DNA of 64,000 nt from Aurantiacibacter xanthus (GCF_003584015.1 NZ_QXFM01000007.1:28388-92387), one strand, 5' to 3'; positions 7,561 through 17,179 are shown, numbered from the stretch's first letter. Numbers and translations are program-made. The notes: a model not told the origin generated them from the sequence alone.

Positions 7561-8943
7561 ATGACGGACACGCGCACGGAATCCGACAGTCTGGGGCCGG
7601 TAGAGGTACCCGCCGGGAGCTATTGGGGCGCGCAGACCCAGCGCAGCATGAGCAATTTTTTCTTTCCCCCGCAAGAGTGGCTGCCACTTTCGATCATTCA
7701 TTCCTTGGCGATGATCAAGCTGGCGGCATCGCGGGTGAATCGCGCTCACGGCCTCCGGGCTGAACTGGCCGATGCCATCGAAACCGCTGCCCGTGAGGTG
7801 ATCGAAGGGCGCCATGACGAGCAGTTCCCTCTCGCGATCTGGCAGACTGGCAGCGGGACGCACAGCAACATGAACGTCAACTAGGTGATTGCCAGTCGCG
7901 CCAACGAAATCCTTACCGGCACGCGCGGCGGCAAGCATCCGGTTCACCCCAACGATCATGTCAACAAGAGCCAGTCTTCCAACGACAGTTTCCCGACCGC
8001 GCTCCACATTGCGGCCACGCAGGCGCTGGCCACACGATTGCTGCCCGCGCTGGACGGGCTGCGGGACGCGCTTTCAGCCAAGGCGTGCGAGTGGGACGAC
8101 ATCGTCAAGATCGGGCGAACCCATTTGCAGGATGCCACCCCGCTTACGCTCGGCCAGGAGTTTTCAGCCTATGTCGCGCAGCTGGACGGCAATCGCACCA
8201 CAATAACCTTCGCGGCGAAGGATGTGAAACTGTTGGCGCAGGGTGGAACGGCGGTGGGAACCGGCCTCAATGCGCCGGAAGGCTTTGCAGCTGCGATGGC
8301 TGCTGAATTGTCAGCGATAACCGGCTACGACTTTGAGCCTGCGCCCAACCCGTTCGAGGCGCTCGCCTCCAACGATGCGCTCGTGCGGCTTGGGGGCGCG
8401 CTGGGTGCACTGGCCGTCTCGCTAACAAAGATCGCCAACGACATTCGGTGGCTCGCCTCCGGGCCCCGGTCGGGATTGGGGGAGCTGCGCCTTCCTGCCA
8501 ACGAGCCCGGAAGTTCGATCATGCCCGGCAAGGTCAACCCGTCGACATGCGAGATGCTGACCATGGTTGCGGCTCAGGTTATCGCCAACCAGCACGCAGC
8601 CAGCCTCGGGGGTATGCAGGGAGCGTTCGAGCTCAACGTGTTCAAGCCCATGATCGGGGCTGCCGTAACCAGATCCATCAATCTTCTCGCTACGGGTATG
8701 GAGAGCTTTTCCGAACGATGCGTCGAGGGAATGGAAGCTAACCGGGAGCGAATAGCGCATCTGGTTGATCAATCGCTCATGCTGGTGACCGCGCTCGCGC
8801 CCGAGATCGGCTATGACCAAGCGGCCAAAATAGCCAAGCATGCACACGATGAAGGGCTCAGCTTGCGCGAGGCTGCAATCGCGCTCGAGGTTGTTGACGC
8901 GGCGACATTCGATCAGCTTGTAAGGCCTGAGCGCATGACCTGA
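7561..8943 (+). pseudogene. fumC: Class II fumarase interrupted by an in-frame TAG
   Basis: Full-length fumarate hydratase (fumarate to malate, TCA cycle) apart from one stop codon. Codons 1-107 end in SGTHSNMNVN; TAG at 7882-7884 replaces the glutamate that follows this motif in family members ([14 protein letters not shown]), a single GAG-to-TAG change. The frame then continues unbroken for 352 codons. The catalytic histidine region ([16 protein letters not shown]) and the [11 protein letters not shown] loop are intact, and the C-terminus is normal (VRPERMT). Total length fits FumC. With the stop real, neither half should fold into the active tetramer. A sequencing error, recent nonsense mutation or amber suppression are the options. 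Confidence 0.85.
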
Positions 8944-9334
8944 GCAAAGCTGTGATTTGGATTTGCTAACAGCGGTATAATCACGTTCACTTTGCGAATT
9001 GTAACGAATGCGGATCAAAGTTCGCAATCGGCGTGGGAAACTGACACGCCCGTTTGCCGTCAAAACTACCTTTATCTGATCTTGCGCCTCAAGAAGGACC
9101 TTTCCGGATCGTCGTTGCTGGCCGATGTTCAGCGACGATACCCTTTACGGAATGCATCAAAAGCATGTGATCACTTCTGTGCTGTGCTCCATTGTGCAAA
9201 CACAGAATTTACTGGGTCTATCTAATAAAAATTGATGTGAATACATTCCGTCAAGTAATTTCTTTATAATATTTTTTCTTCAATCTTAATCAGCGAGACG
9301 CTGTTACGAATGCGCGCTCGACGGAAAGAACGGA
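8944..9334. other. Gene-free AT-rich patch beside the integrase
   Basis: No convincing gene on either strand. The stretch around 9200-9300 is clearly AT-rich (runs such as TCTTTATAATATTTTTTC) against a GC-rich background, a sign of acquired DNA. A 12-base near-repeat, GTAACGAATGCG at 9001 and GTTACGAATGCG at 9303, brackets the patch with one mismatch. It may be a scar of an integrated element; I see no attachment-site copy of the nearby tRNA in it. Confidence 0.5.
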
Positions 9335-9368
9335 CGGCCACCTCCCAATTCGTGTGGCGAGGTGGCCG
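9335..9368 (-). terminator. Hairpin downstream of the integrase
   Basis: A perfect 10-bp inverted repeat (CGGCCACCTC at 9335-9344 and its complement at 9359-9368) with a 14-nt loop starts 5 bp after the integrase stop. On the minus strand a moderately T-rich run follows, so it may terminate the integrase transcript. Confidence 0.5.
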
Positions 9369-9373
9369 CTTCC

Positions 9374-10603
9374 TCAAAGAGGTGCGTCTAGTTCAGACGC
9401 CACCCCTGCCTTACTTGCGATGGCAACCAAAAATTCCTCCCAGGCGGCAAACCCTTTCGCTCTCAGCCCGAACTCCATGTTCCTGTCGTAGATGCCCTCG
9501 AGACCTTTGCGTTTATGGTTGAGCATCAATTCTGCGATATCCCGATCGATACCAATTCGTCGGGCATGTGATCGAAACGTGCGACGCAGGTCATGGAAAT
9601 GCCACCGGGGCACTTCCATCCCGGCAAACCGCTCCATCCGGCTGTGAACCCTGTCCCGGGCCTTGAACCAACCGAACAGGTGCGGACCGTCTATGCGAGG
9701 AGATGCGAAAAGCCATTTCTGGTTGGTCTGCGCTAAACTGCGTCCCCATGGCCCTAATGCCACATAGTTAGCTTCACCATTCTTCGATCGTTCGGGCGGC
9801 AACGTCCAAACACCATCTGCCATTTCACTCGCACGGGCTCCGAACAATTCGTTGCGCCTTGCGGCAGTCAGCAAGAGCAAAATGAAGCCTCGGCGATAGC
9901 TGCGCTCCTCATCGACGAGCGCCTGGAATAGCCAACCTAGTTCGTCCTCATTCAAAAAGCGTTTGTTCGCCTTCGGCCCCGTGCAAAACCAATTCGAGTT
10001 CAACGTCGGTGCGGGATGAGCCGTCAACTCGATTCCCGCCATCCGGCCCTCCCGCCCCGAACACCAACGCAGGAAGCAGCTCAATTCTCCGGCCATTTTG
10101 TTTGCGCGAACCTTCGACGCCTTTGCCTTGTCGTAGACGGCATCCCAGCACTCGTTCTCGGTGAGCTCTATGAGCGACCTCTTCCCGAGACGTGGATCGA
10201 TGTCCCTCGTGAAGATTACGTCCTTGTCGTAGAGCGTGCGGGGTTTGAGAACCTTTCGGTCACCACGCCTCATCGCTTCCATGTAAATCGCATGAGCTTT
10301 CGCGACCGTCTGGGTCTTCCTTGCCTCCTCGATTCGCATGGCAACTCGGGGATCTTCCCCTCGCTCTACAGCGGCATTCAACCCGGTGGCCCACTCGCGC
10401 GCATCCGGAATAGTGTTAGCTGGATAGGTGCCAAGCGTGAGCTGCACGATCACCCCTGACTTCGCGATGCGCCTCCGATACGTCCAGGTCTTCTTACCGG
10501 CGGTGCTGACAATCACACAAAGCCCGGCCACCAACGGATCAGAGCGCCTGCCCGAACGAAGCATATCAAGGCTCGAAGGATTGAAATTCTGGGCTTTTCC
10601 CAT
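9374..10603 (-). CDS. Tyrosine site-specific integrase
   Basis: A 409-residue phage/island-type tyrosine recombinase. The N-terminal arm-binding region (DUF4102-like, with YRRRIAKSGVIVQLTLGTYP) precedes a core SAM-like domain and the catalytic domain. Catalytic residues are visible: arginine in LTAARRNELFG, HxLR in WHFHDLRRTFRSHA, histidine in LMLNHKRKG and tyrosine in IYDRN. All appear intact. The ATG at 10603 is preferred to 10642 because GAGG lies 7 nt upstream. It lies 190 bp from the 3' end of a tRNA-Met gene, the usual target of such enzymes, but no cargo genes or second att copy are seen, so it may be the last remnant of an island. Confidence 0.92.
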   Translation of the reverse strand: MGKAQNFNPSSLDMLRSGRRSDPLVAGLCVIVSTAGKKTWTYRRRIAKSGVIVQLTLGTYPANTIPDAREWATGLNAAVERGEDPRVAMRIEEARKTQTVAKAHAIYMEAMRRGDRKVLKPRTLYDKDVIFTRDIDPRLGKRSLIELTENECWDAVYDKAKASKVRANKMAGELSCFLRWCSGREGRMAGIELTAHPAPTLNSNWFCTGPKANKRFLNEDELGWLFQALVDEERSYRRGFILLLLTAARRNELFGARASEMADGVWTLPPERSKNGEANYVALGPWGRSLAQTNQKWLFASPRIDGPHLFGWFKARDRVHSRMERFAGMEVPRWHFHDLRRTFRSHARRIGIDRDIAELMLNHKRKGLEGIYDRNMEFGLRAKGFAAWEEFLVAIASKAGVASELDAPL

Positions 10604-10749
10604 GCCTACCTCGATCAACACGAGGCGAGAAAACAATAGCACAAATCATAGCACAACAGACGTCCAAACCGGTCGAAAGCTGACCAGGTCTGTCCAACTC
10701 AAGGACGCATGCATAAGGATGATTGCGACCATCTCCAACACCTCAATGC

Positions 10750-10763
10750 GGCGGAAAACCGCC
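10750..10763. terminator. Small hairpin after tRNA-Met
   Basis: GGCGG-AAAA-CCGCC, followed on the plus strand by ATTTTG. It lies 30 bp beyond the tRNA-Met 3' end on the minus strand and may act as a weak bidirectional terminator. Confidence 0.3.
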
Positions 10764-10793
10764 ATTTTGCGAGGCTTGAGATGATTCGCGAAA

Positions 10794-10870
10794 TGGTAGC
10801 GGAGGAGGGACTCGAACCCCCGACACGCGGATTATGATTCCGCTGCTCTAACCGGCTGAGCTACTCCGCC
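10794..10870 (-). tRNA. tRNA-Met (CAT), elongator
   Basis: A 77-nt cloverleaf with encoded CCA. The anticodon stem GCGGA/TCCGC closes the loop ATCATAA (anticodon CAT), and the T arm GGGGG/CCCTC encloses TTCGAGT. Base 1 (G) faces U72, with G2-C71 to G7-C66 paired. The sequence matches the elongator methionine form rather than initiator or the lysidine-modified Ile2 form. Its 3' end faces the integrase gene. Confidence 0.95.
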
Positions 10871-10938
10871 ATACCATGGTTGCCATGCCGGTTCGCGGTG
10901 CGAACACGCTGGCAAGGCGCGCCCTTTAGGTCGCCCTG

Positions 10939-10962
10939 AGGCGGCGGTCAACCCCGCCTTTT
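10939..10962. terminator. Possible terminator downstream of the 2H gene
   Basis: AGGCGG and CCGCCT separated by a 9-nt loop, followed on the plus strand by TTTT. It sits just after the end of the acpP-fabF-mltG-2H run on the minus strand, where it lacks a U-tract, so the assignment is weak. Confidence 0.3.
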
Positions 10963-10975
10963 CGCTCTTTGCAAA

Positions 10976-11527
10976 TCAATCGTCGACCCGCGCCCGCCCC
11001 CGGAACGCAAACTCGCGCACAAGCTCCCATGGACCGCCGCGATAGGCATGCAGCCCAAAGCCCCGAAAGGCGAACTCACGCGCTTGAATACGCGGCAAAA
11101 GCTCCGCCTGAAGCGCCTTGGCCGCCTCCAATGAGACCTTGTTCTGGATCGTCACATGCAGGCGCGGGCGATGCTCGTCCTGCGGCGTGAGCAGACCGTG
11201 GAAATGATCGGCCAATCGCTCCCACAGCGCCAGCATGGCCTCGCTCTCGATTCCCAGCGCCGTGCCCCGCCCCAGCTTCATCACACCGGTCAGACAGGCA
11301 GGCACCGGCGCATGTTCGCGCGCCAGCCCCGCCAGCACCGCGCGCAGCTCCGCCTCGCAGCTCGGCGGCAGCGCGTGAAACAGCGTCACGTGTGCCTTGA
11401 GAAAATTACGCTCGGGTGGGAAATGCGCCTGCCGCAGCTGATCGGCGCGCGATTGCAGGCTTTCGGGCAGCAGCGCCGTAACGATCAACGGGGCCGGCAA
11501 CGACTTGTCGGCCCCCTCCCCGCTCAC
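10976..11527 (-). CDS. 2'-5' RNA ligase family (2H phosphoesterase) protein
   Basis: A 183-residue 2H phosphoesterase. The two HxTx-type motifs are HVTLF (near 46) and HVTIQNK (near 124), as in the LigT/ThpR group that hydrolyses or ligates 2'-5' or cyclic phosphate bonds of RNA or nucleotides. The exact substrate is unknown. The start overlaps the mltG stop by 4 bp (ATGA), so it is the last gene of the acpP-fabF-mltG transcript. It is cytosolic, with no signal peptide. Confidence 0.85.
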   Translation of the reverse strand: MSGEGADKSLPAPLIVTALLPESLQSRADQLRQAHFPPERNFLKAHVTLFHALPPSCEAELRAVLAGLAREHAPVPACLTGVMKLGRGTALGIESEAMLALWERLADHFHGLLTPQDEHRPRLHVTIQNKVSLEAAKALQAELLPRIQAREFAFRGFGLHAYRGGPWELVREFAFRGRARVDD

Positions 11528-12492
11528 ATCTCGCCCCGCTCACGGCGCAGCGCGTACCACTTCTCGACGTTGGCATTGTGTTCGGCCAGCGTGTCGGCGA
11601 ATGCATGGCCGCCCTTGCCGTCGGCCACCATGTAAAGCGCGCTGGTCTTCGCCGGGTTCAGCACCGCTGCGATGCTGGCGCGGCCCGGATTGGTGATCGG
11701 CGCCTTGGGCAGGCCCAGCATCGAATAGGTGTTGTAGTCGTTGATCGCGGCGATCTCCGACTGGCGAATGCGCCGACCCAGCGGTTTGCCCTTGGTGATG
11801 GGGTAGATGATCGTGGGATCGGCCTGCAGCATGATGCCCTGCCGCAGACGGTTGGAATAGAGCCCGGCGACCTTGGTCCGCTCTTCCGGCACGCCGGTTT
11901 CCTTCTCGACAATGCCAGCGAGAATCAGCGCCTCGCGCGGGGTGCTGACGGCGATGTTCGGGCCGCGCTTTTCCCACTCCTCGGCCAGCGCCCTGGTCAT
12001 CGCGGCCTGCATCCGGTCGAGTACCGCCTGCCGGCTTTCTCCGCGTTCGAAATCGTAGCTTTCGGGCAGCACCGAGCCCTCTGCGGGCACCGCGATCTCG
12101 CCGGTCAGCAGTGGCTCGGCCATCAGCTTTTCATGGACGAGAATCGAAGGCATCCCCTCAGGGATGGTCACGAAGCGGCGCACCACGTCGTTGCTTTGCA
12201 GCTTAGCGAGGATTGCCGACCCGCTTGCACCTGCCGGAATCAGAAACTCGCCCGCCTTGATCGGAGCATCGCTGCCGAGCAGCTTGGCGCGCAGGGTAAA
12301 GGTTTCGGCCGAGGCGATCAGGCCTTCGTCTTCGAGCTTGTCCGCCACCGACGATAACGCGGCCCCCGACGGCACGATGAAGGAGGTCTCCTTCCCGACC
12401 GTCGAGGCGCCATACCAGCCCCAGGCGCCCCACCCGACGACAGCCACCGCAACCAGAACAGCGGCGAGCAGCAAACCGCCGAGCAGGCGCAT
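11524..12492 (-). CDS. mltG: Endolytic transglycosylase MltG
   Basis: A 322-residue inner-membrane murein lytic transglycosylase that ends growing glycan strands. One N-terminal helix (about 3-24) anchors it, followed by a LysM-like subdomain and the YceG catalytic domain. The active-site region LILAGIVEKETGVPEERTKVAGLYSNRL holds the catalytic glutamate (IVEKET), and TIIYPITKGKPLGRRI is also typical. It starts 1 bp after the fabF stop and overlaps the 2H gene. A fabF-mltG pairing is common in proteobacteria. Confidence 0.95.
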   Translation of the reverse strand: MRLLGGLLLAAVLVAVAVVGWGAWGWYGASTVGKETSFIVPSGAALSSVADKLEDEGLIASAETFTLRAKLLGSDAPIKAGEFLIPAGASGSAILAKLQSNDVVRRFVTIPEGMPSILVHEKLMAEPLLTGEIAVPAEGSVLPESYDFERGESRQAVLDRMQAAMTRALAEEWEKRGPNIAVSTPREALILAGIVEKETGVPEERTKVAGLYSNRLRQGIMLQADPTIIYPITKGKPLGRRIRQSEIAAINDYNTYSMLGLPKAPITNPGRASIAAVLNPAKTSALYMVADGKGGHAFADTLAEHNANVEKWYALRRERGEM

Positions 12493-12493
12493 G

Positions 12494-13753
12494 TCAGTCG
12501 ACCTTCTTCATCACCAGCGAGGCGTTGGTGCCGCCGAAGCCGAACGAGTTGTTCAGCACCGCGCGCACTTCACGCTTCCTGGCCACCAGCGGCACCAGAT
12601 CGACGCCTTCGGTGCCCTCATCGGGGTTGTGCAGGTTAAGCGTAGGCGGAACCACGCCGTCGCGCATGGCGAGAATGCAGAAGATGCTCTCCACCGCGCC
12701 CGCGCCGCCCAGCAGATGGCCGATCGCGCTCTTGGTGCTGCTCATCGAGGCACCGGCGAGATCGTCGCCCAGCACGCGCTTGACCGCCGCCAGTTCGATG
12801 GTGTCGGCCATGGTCGAGGTGCCGTGGGCGTTGACATAGTCGATGTCGCCCGGCCCCATTCCGGCCTTGCGCAGCGCCATGCGCATCGAGTTCTCCGCGC
12901 CCTTGCCCTCGGGGTGCGGCGCGGTGACGTGATAGGCATCGCCCGACAGGCCATAGCCGACCACCTCGGCATAGATCTTCGCGCCGCGCGCCTTGGCGTG
13001 CTCGTACTCTTCCAGCACCACCACGCCCGCGCCCTCGCCCATCACGAAGCCGTCGCGGTCCTTGTCGTAGGGACGGCTGGCTTCGGTGGGCCGATCGTTC
13101 ATCGAGCAGTTGAGCGCGCGCGCCTGGGCAAAGCCCGCCACGCCGAGCGGGTTGATCGTGCCTTCCGCACCGCCCGCCAGCATGATGTCGGCATCGTCGT
13201 CGCGGATCATGCGCGCGGCGTCGCCAATCGAATGCGCGCCGGTGGAGCAGGCGGTGACGACCGCATGGTTCGGCCCCATCAGCCCGTATTTGATCGAGAC
13301 CTGGCCCGAGATCAGGTTGATCAGACGGCCATGCACGAAGTGCGGGCTGACCCGGCCGGGGCCGCGTTCGTGCAGGTTGACCGATTCGAGTTCGATACCC
13401 GGCAAGCCGCCGATGCCCGAGCCGATCGAACAGCCCGCGCGCAGGCGCAGCTCTTCGGACATGTCTTCGAGGCCCGCATCTTCGATCGCCTGTCCGGCGG
13501 CGTCGATCCCGTAGATGATGAACGGATCGACCTGACGCTGCACCTTGTGATCGACCCGCTTGTTCGGATCGAACCCATACTCATGATCCGCCGGCTTGAC
13601 CTCGCCGGCGATCAGGCACTTCTGACCCGTGGTATCGAAGCGGGTGATCGCGCCGATCCCGCTCTTGCCCGCAATCAGGTTGGCCCAGGTTGTTTCGACG
13701 TCAGCGCCCAGCGGCGTGACAAGCCCCAATCCGGTTACGACGACACGCCGCAT
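12494..13753 (-). CDS. fabF: Beta-ketoacyl-ACP synthase II
   Basis: A 419-residue condensing enzyme of type II fatty acid synthesis, elongating acyl-ACP with malonyl-ACP. The Cys-His-His triad is present: cysteine in VTACSTGAHS, histidines in NAHGTSTM and IGHLLGGAGAVE. The C-terminal NNSFGFGGTNASL is typical. GGAGAG stands at a good distance from the ATG. It follows acpP with 100 bp between, a gap that holds a strong hairpin, so fabF may receive only part of the acpP transcript. Confidence 0.98.
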   Translation of the reverse strand: MRRVVVTGLGLVTPLGADVETTWANLIAGKSGIGAITRFDTTGQKCLIAGEVKPADHEYGFDPNKRVDHKVQRQVDPFIIYGIDAAGQAIEDAGLEDMSEELRLRAGCSIGSGIGGLPGIELESVNLHERGPGRVSPHFVHGRLINLISGQVSIKYGLMGPNHAVVTACSTGAHSIGDAARMIRDDDADIMLAGGAEGTINPLGVAGFAQARALNCSMNDRPTEASRPYDKDRDGFVMGEGAGVVVLEEYEHAKARGAKIYAEVVGYGLSGDAYHVTAPHPEGKGAENSMRMALRKAGMGPGDIDYVNAHGTSTMADTIELAAVKRVLGDDLAGASMSSTKSAIGHLLGGAGAVESIFCILAMRDGVVPPTLNLHNPDEGTEGVDLVPLVARKREVRAVLNNSFGFGGTNASLVMKKVD

Positions 13754-13773
13754 AAGTAGCTCTCCACAATCAC

Positions 13774-13803
13774 AAAAGGCCCAGCCGAGATGGCTGAGCC
13801 TTT
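13774..13803 (-). terminator. Terminator/attenuator between acpP and fabF
   Basis: A 12-bp inverted repeat with one mismatch (13775-13786 with 13792-13803, loop of 5) followed by TTTTG on the minus strand. It lies after acpP and before fabF, which would explain much higher ACP than FabF expression. Confidence 0.65.
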
Positions 13804-13853
13804 AATCCTCGTCCGCGATCGGGCGGACCTTTCGCGAACGAGGCGGTCCGACC

Positions 13854-14090
13854 TCAGTCGGTATGTTCTTCGATGTACTTGATGGCATCGCCAACGGTGT
13901 TGATCTTCTCCGCCGCATCGTCGGGGATCTCGACACCGAACTCTTCCTCGAAGGCCATCACCAGCTCGACGATGTCGAGGCTGTCTGCGCCCAGATCGTC
14001 GATGAAGCTCGCGTCCGGGGTGACTTTCTCTTCCTCGACGCCGAGGTTCTCGACGACAATCTTTTTAACGCGGTCAGCGATATCGCTCAT
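13854..14090 (-). CDS. acpP: Acyl carrier protein
   Basis: A 78-residue acidic acyl carrier protein. The phosphopantetheine site is S37 in [11 protein letters not shown], and the helical layout and length are standard. Start at 14090 ([12 protein letters not shown]), not the longer frame to 14162, since family members begin here and GAAAGG precedes it. First gene of the fatty-acid/mltG group. Confidence 0.98.
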   Translation of the reverse strand: MSDIADRVKKIVVENLGVEEEKVTPDASFIDDLGADSLDIVELVMAFEEEFGVEIPDDAAEKINTVGDAIKYIEEHTD

Positions 14091-14207
14091 GAAACTGTGC
14101 CTTTCGAAGGGTTCTGAATTCGTTTCGCAATCGCCCCTAATGAGTGCTGCGGAGGCTGGCAAGTGCCGTAAAACGGCTTTGCGACCAGCAATATGGGGAT
14201 TGCGGGG

Positions 14208-15125
14208 CTATTGTCCAAAATGAAAGGCAATTTGTGCACTGGCCGTGGCGGTGTCGTCGATCCGGCGCAATCCCGCGGATGCCGCGCCATCCGAGCGGTC
14301 CGAGGCCAGCGCCGCGCGATATCGCTCTTGGGCCAGCGAGTGATCGCCGCGCCGTTCGGCACAAAGCCCCACATTGAACATCAGCGAAGGCTGGTCGGGG
14401 TTCGCGGAATGCAGGCTCTCGAAAGATTCGCAGGCAGCAGACTCGTCGCTTTTGGTCCGGCTCACGGCATCGCGAAACCGGTCGCGGTCATCGCCCGAAA
14501 GGCCGTTGCGCCGCTCCATGATGCGGACCGGCAGGATCGTGCCCGTCGGCGCGAGTTCGCGCCGGATATCATGGGCGAGATCGGGCAGGACGTCCATGAT
14601 CATGGCACGCACGTCGGGATGGTCGTCCACGTCGGGGCAGAACTCTTCCTGATCGCCCCGCGCCGAGGTAAAGGTCCACAGCAGGGCCCCGTCGCGCCGC
14701 ACCAGGCGCACATCCGGGCGGACATTGACCTGCAACCGGATGCAGTCGAGTTCGACCTTGCGCCTCTCGCTGCAGGCGCCGTCTTCGTCGTAGGTCCAGC
14801 AGACCTCGCGCTTGCGGCGAAAACGGTGCTCGGCAATGTGCGGGGTCACGCGGCCCTCAAGCACCGCGTCCGCTCCAGGCCCATCGTCCACCAGCACGGT
14901 AAACCACGGCTGTCCGCGGATCGACGCCTGTTGCAACGCGTCTGCCACCATGAACGAGAAGCGCGTGCCTTCGCGGCCAGCAAAGTGGTCGACCGTGATG
15001 GTCTGCACCCCGAGCGCCGCCGCGCTGAGCGCCGGACTGTAGGTCTCGACGGTCAGCGTTTCTGCTGCTGCCGGAGTTGCCAGAGCCAGCGCGGCAAGGG
15101 CCGCAAGGGCCGCTCTTCGTATCAT
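14208..15125 (-). CDS. Exported hypothetical protein with C-terminal repeat-like region
   Basis: A 305-residue periplasmic or secreted protein of unknown function. A clear signal peptide (MIRRAALAALAALALATPAAA, cleavage before ETL) supports the start at 15125, with AAGGA upstream. The mature part has a cysteine pair region (CWTYDEDGACSE) and a segment near 255-295 (LMFNVGLCAERRGDHSLAQERYRAA) that looks like one or two TPR helices. It lies between acpP and aspS without overlap. I do not recognise a named family. Confidence 0.75.
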   Translation of the reverse strand: MIRRAALAALAALALATPAAAETLTVETYSPALSAAALGVQTITVDHFAGREGTRFSFMVADALQQASIRGQPWFTVLVDDGPGADAVLEGRVTPHIAEHRFRRKREVCWTYDEDGACSERRKVELDCIRLQVNVRPDVRLVRRDGALLWTFTSARGDQEEFCPDVDDHPDVRAMIMDVLPDLAHDIRRELAPTGTILPVRIMERRNGLSGDDRDRFRDAVSRTKSDESAACESFESLHSANPDQPSLMFNVGLCAERRGDHSLAQERYRAALASDRSDGAASAGLRRIDDTATASAQIAFHFGQ

Positions 15126-15208
15126 GTTCCCGTTCCTTCGCCTCATCACCTTTGTAATGTTTAGGGCAAGAAACCTGAACACAGCACGAAGATACTGGCC
15201 TACAACAA

Positions 15209-16990
15209 TCAGCCTTCCTTGGGCGCTTCGACCGTGCGGATATGCACATCGCGCAGCTGGCGGGGCGAGACCTGCGAGGGCGCGCCCATCATCAGATCCT
15301 GCGCGCGCTGGTTCAGCGGGAAGGCGATTACCTCGCGGATGTTCGGCTCGTCGGCGAGCAGCATCACGATGCGGTCGATCCCCGGAGCCGAGCCACCGTG
15401 CGGCGGCGCGCCAAGCTTGAACGCCTCGATCATGCCGGAGAAGTTCTCGTCCACATCGGCCTTGCTGTAGCCGGCGACCTCGAAGGCCTTGTACATGATG
15501 TCCGGGCGGTGGTTCCGGATCGCGCCCGAGCTGAGCTCGTAGCCATTGCAGACGATGTCGTACTGCCAGGCGAGGATATCGAGCGGATCCTGCGTTTCCA
15601 GCGCCTCCATCTCGCCCTGCGGCATCGAGAACGGGTTGTGGCTGAAGTCGACCTTCTTGGCGTCCTCGTCGTACTCGTACATCGGGAAGTCGACGATCCA
15701 GCAGAACTTGAAGCAGTTCTCCTCGATCAGGCCGAGGATTTCGCCGGTGCGGGTGCGCGCAGCGCCCGCCAGCTTGGCCGCGTCCTTTTCCTTGCCCGCG
15801 GCGAAGAACAGACCGTCGTCGTCGCCCAGCCCCAGCTCCTCATAGAGCTTGGCCATCTCTTCCGGGCCATGGTTCTTGGCGATGGGGCCGCCGAATTCGC
15901 CGCCCTTGCGGGTGACATAGCCGAGCCCGGCAAAGCCCTCTTTCTTCGACCAGTCGTTCATCTCGTCGAAGAACTTGCGGCTCTTGTCCGCCGTGTTCGG
16001 CGCGGGGATCGCGCGGACCACGCCGCCGGTGCCGACGATCTTCTCGAAGATGCCGAAGCCCGAGCTGGTGAAGTGGTGCGATACGTCCGAGATCAGGATC
16101 GGGTTGCGCAGGTCGGGCTTGTCGCTGCCGTACTTGAGCATCGCCTCGCGGTAAGGAATGCGCGGAAACTCGCCCGCCGGAGTGACCGACTTGCCGCCCG
16201 AGAACTCCTCGAACACGCCCGCCAGCACCGGCTCGATGGCCTGGAACACATCTTCCTGCGTGACGAAGCTCATCTCGAAGTCGAGCTGGTAGAATTCGGG
16301 CGAACGGTCGGCGCGCAGGTCTTCGTCGCGGAAGCAGGGGGCGATCTGGAAATAGCGGTCGAAGCCGGCCACCATAAGCAGCTGCTTAAACATCTGCGGC
16401 GCTTGCGGCAGCGCATAGAACCGGCCCGGATGCAGGCGGCTCGGCACCAGATAGTCGCGCGCGCCCTCGGGGCTGGAGGCGCCGAGGATCGGGGTCTGGA
16501 ACTCGTTGAAGCCTTGCGCGATCATCCGCTGGCGCAGGCTCGAAATCACCTTCGAACGCAGGATGATGTTGTTGTGCACCCGCTCACGGCGCAGATCGAC
16601 AAAGCGATACTTGAGGCGCGTTTCCTCGGGGTAGTCCTCCGCCGAGTTGACGATCAGCGGCAGTTCCTCGGCGCGGCTCTGGATCGTCACCTCGCGGGCG
16701 AAGACCTCGATCCCGCCGGTCGGCAGGTTCGGGTTGACCGCTTCGGGCGCACGGGCCTTCACATCGCCATCGATGGTGACGACCGATTCCAGCTTCAGCT
16801 TTTCGAGCATCGGCTGCGCGGGGGAATCGCTGTCGGCCACGATCTGGGTGATGCCATAGTGATCGCGCAGATCGACGAACAGCACGCCGCCATGATCTCG
16901 CTTGTTGTGCACCCAGCCCGACAGGCGGACGCTCTGGCCGACGGCACTCTGGTTCAATGCGGCACAAGTGTGGGTACGATAGGCGTGCAT
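15209..16990 (-). CDS. aspS: Aspartate--tRNA ligase
   Basis: A 593-residue class IIb synthetase charging tRNA-Asp. An N-terminal OB-fold ([23 protein letters not shown]) precedes the catalytic core with motif 2 ([14 protein letters not shown]) and motif 3 ([12 protein letters not shown]); the bacterial GAD insertion lies between them. Start at 16990 ([12 protein letters not shown]), with GGAAAGAG upstream. In bacteria without AsnRS this enzyme can also charge tRNA-Asn; the window cannot show which applies. It is divergent from rnd. Confidence 0.97.
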   Translation of the reverse strand: MHAYRTHTCAALNQSAVGQSVRLSGWVHNKRDHGGVLFVDLRDHYGITQIVADSDSPAQPMLEKLKLESVVTIDGDVKARAPEAVNPNLPTGGIEVFAREVTIQSRAEELPLIVNSAEDYPEETRLKYRFVDLRRERVHNNIILRSKVISSLRQRMIAQGFNEFQTPILGASSPEGARDYLVPSRLHPGRFYALPQAPQMFKQLLMVAGFDRYFQIAPCFRDEDLRADRSPEFYQLDFEMSFVTQEDVFQAIEPVLAGVFEEFSGGKSVTPAGEFPRIPYREAMLKYGSDKPDLRNPILISDVSHHFTSSGFGIFEKIVGTGGVVRAIPAPNTADKSRKFFDEMNDWSKKEGFAGLGYVTRKGGEFGGPIAKNHGPEEMAKLYEELGLGDDDGLFFAAGKEKDAAKLAGAARTRTGEILGLIEENCFKFCWIVDFPMYEYDEDAKKVDFSHNPFSMPQGEMEALETQDPLDILAWQYDIVCNGYELSSGAIRNHRPDIMYKAFEVAGYSKADVDENFSGMIEAFKLGAPPHGGSAPGIDRIVMLLADEPNIREVIAFPLNQRAQDLMMGAPSQVSPRQLRDVHIRTVEAPKEG

Positions 16991-17179
16991 GGGGACTCTT
17001 TCCAAAAGGCGGGCTAAAGGGCTAAGGGCGCGCAACGCAGCGTCGCTCCAAGCCATTGCTTTACGCGCGCGCTAACAGGGCAAGCCAGTCGCTTTGTCAA
17101 GGTCGGCACCTCTGCCGGGGACTGTGGCGAATGGTAGGCCGACGGACGGTGCACCGTCCAAACCTTGTATGGGAAAGAC

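Noticed and set aside
10794..10870. tRNA-Ile2 (lysidine, CAT anticodon)
   Set aside because: The anticodon stem and T arm match elongator tRNA-Met of alphaproteobacteria; Ile2 genes usually have a different acceptor and loop (CTCATAA).
14090..14130. LexA-like site GTTC-N7-GTTT near acpP
   Set aside because: One mismatch in the second half and no SOS role for acpP; likely chance.
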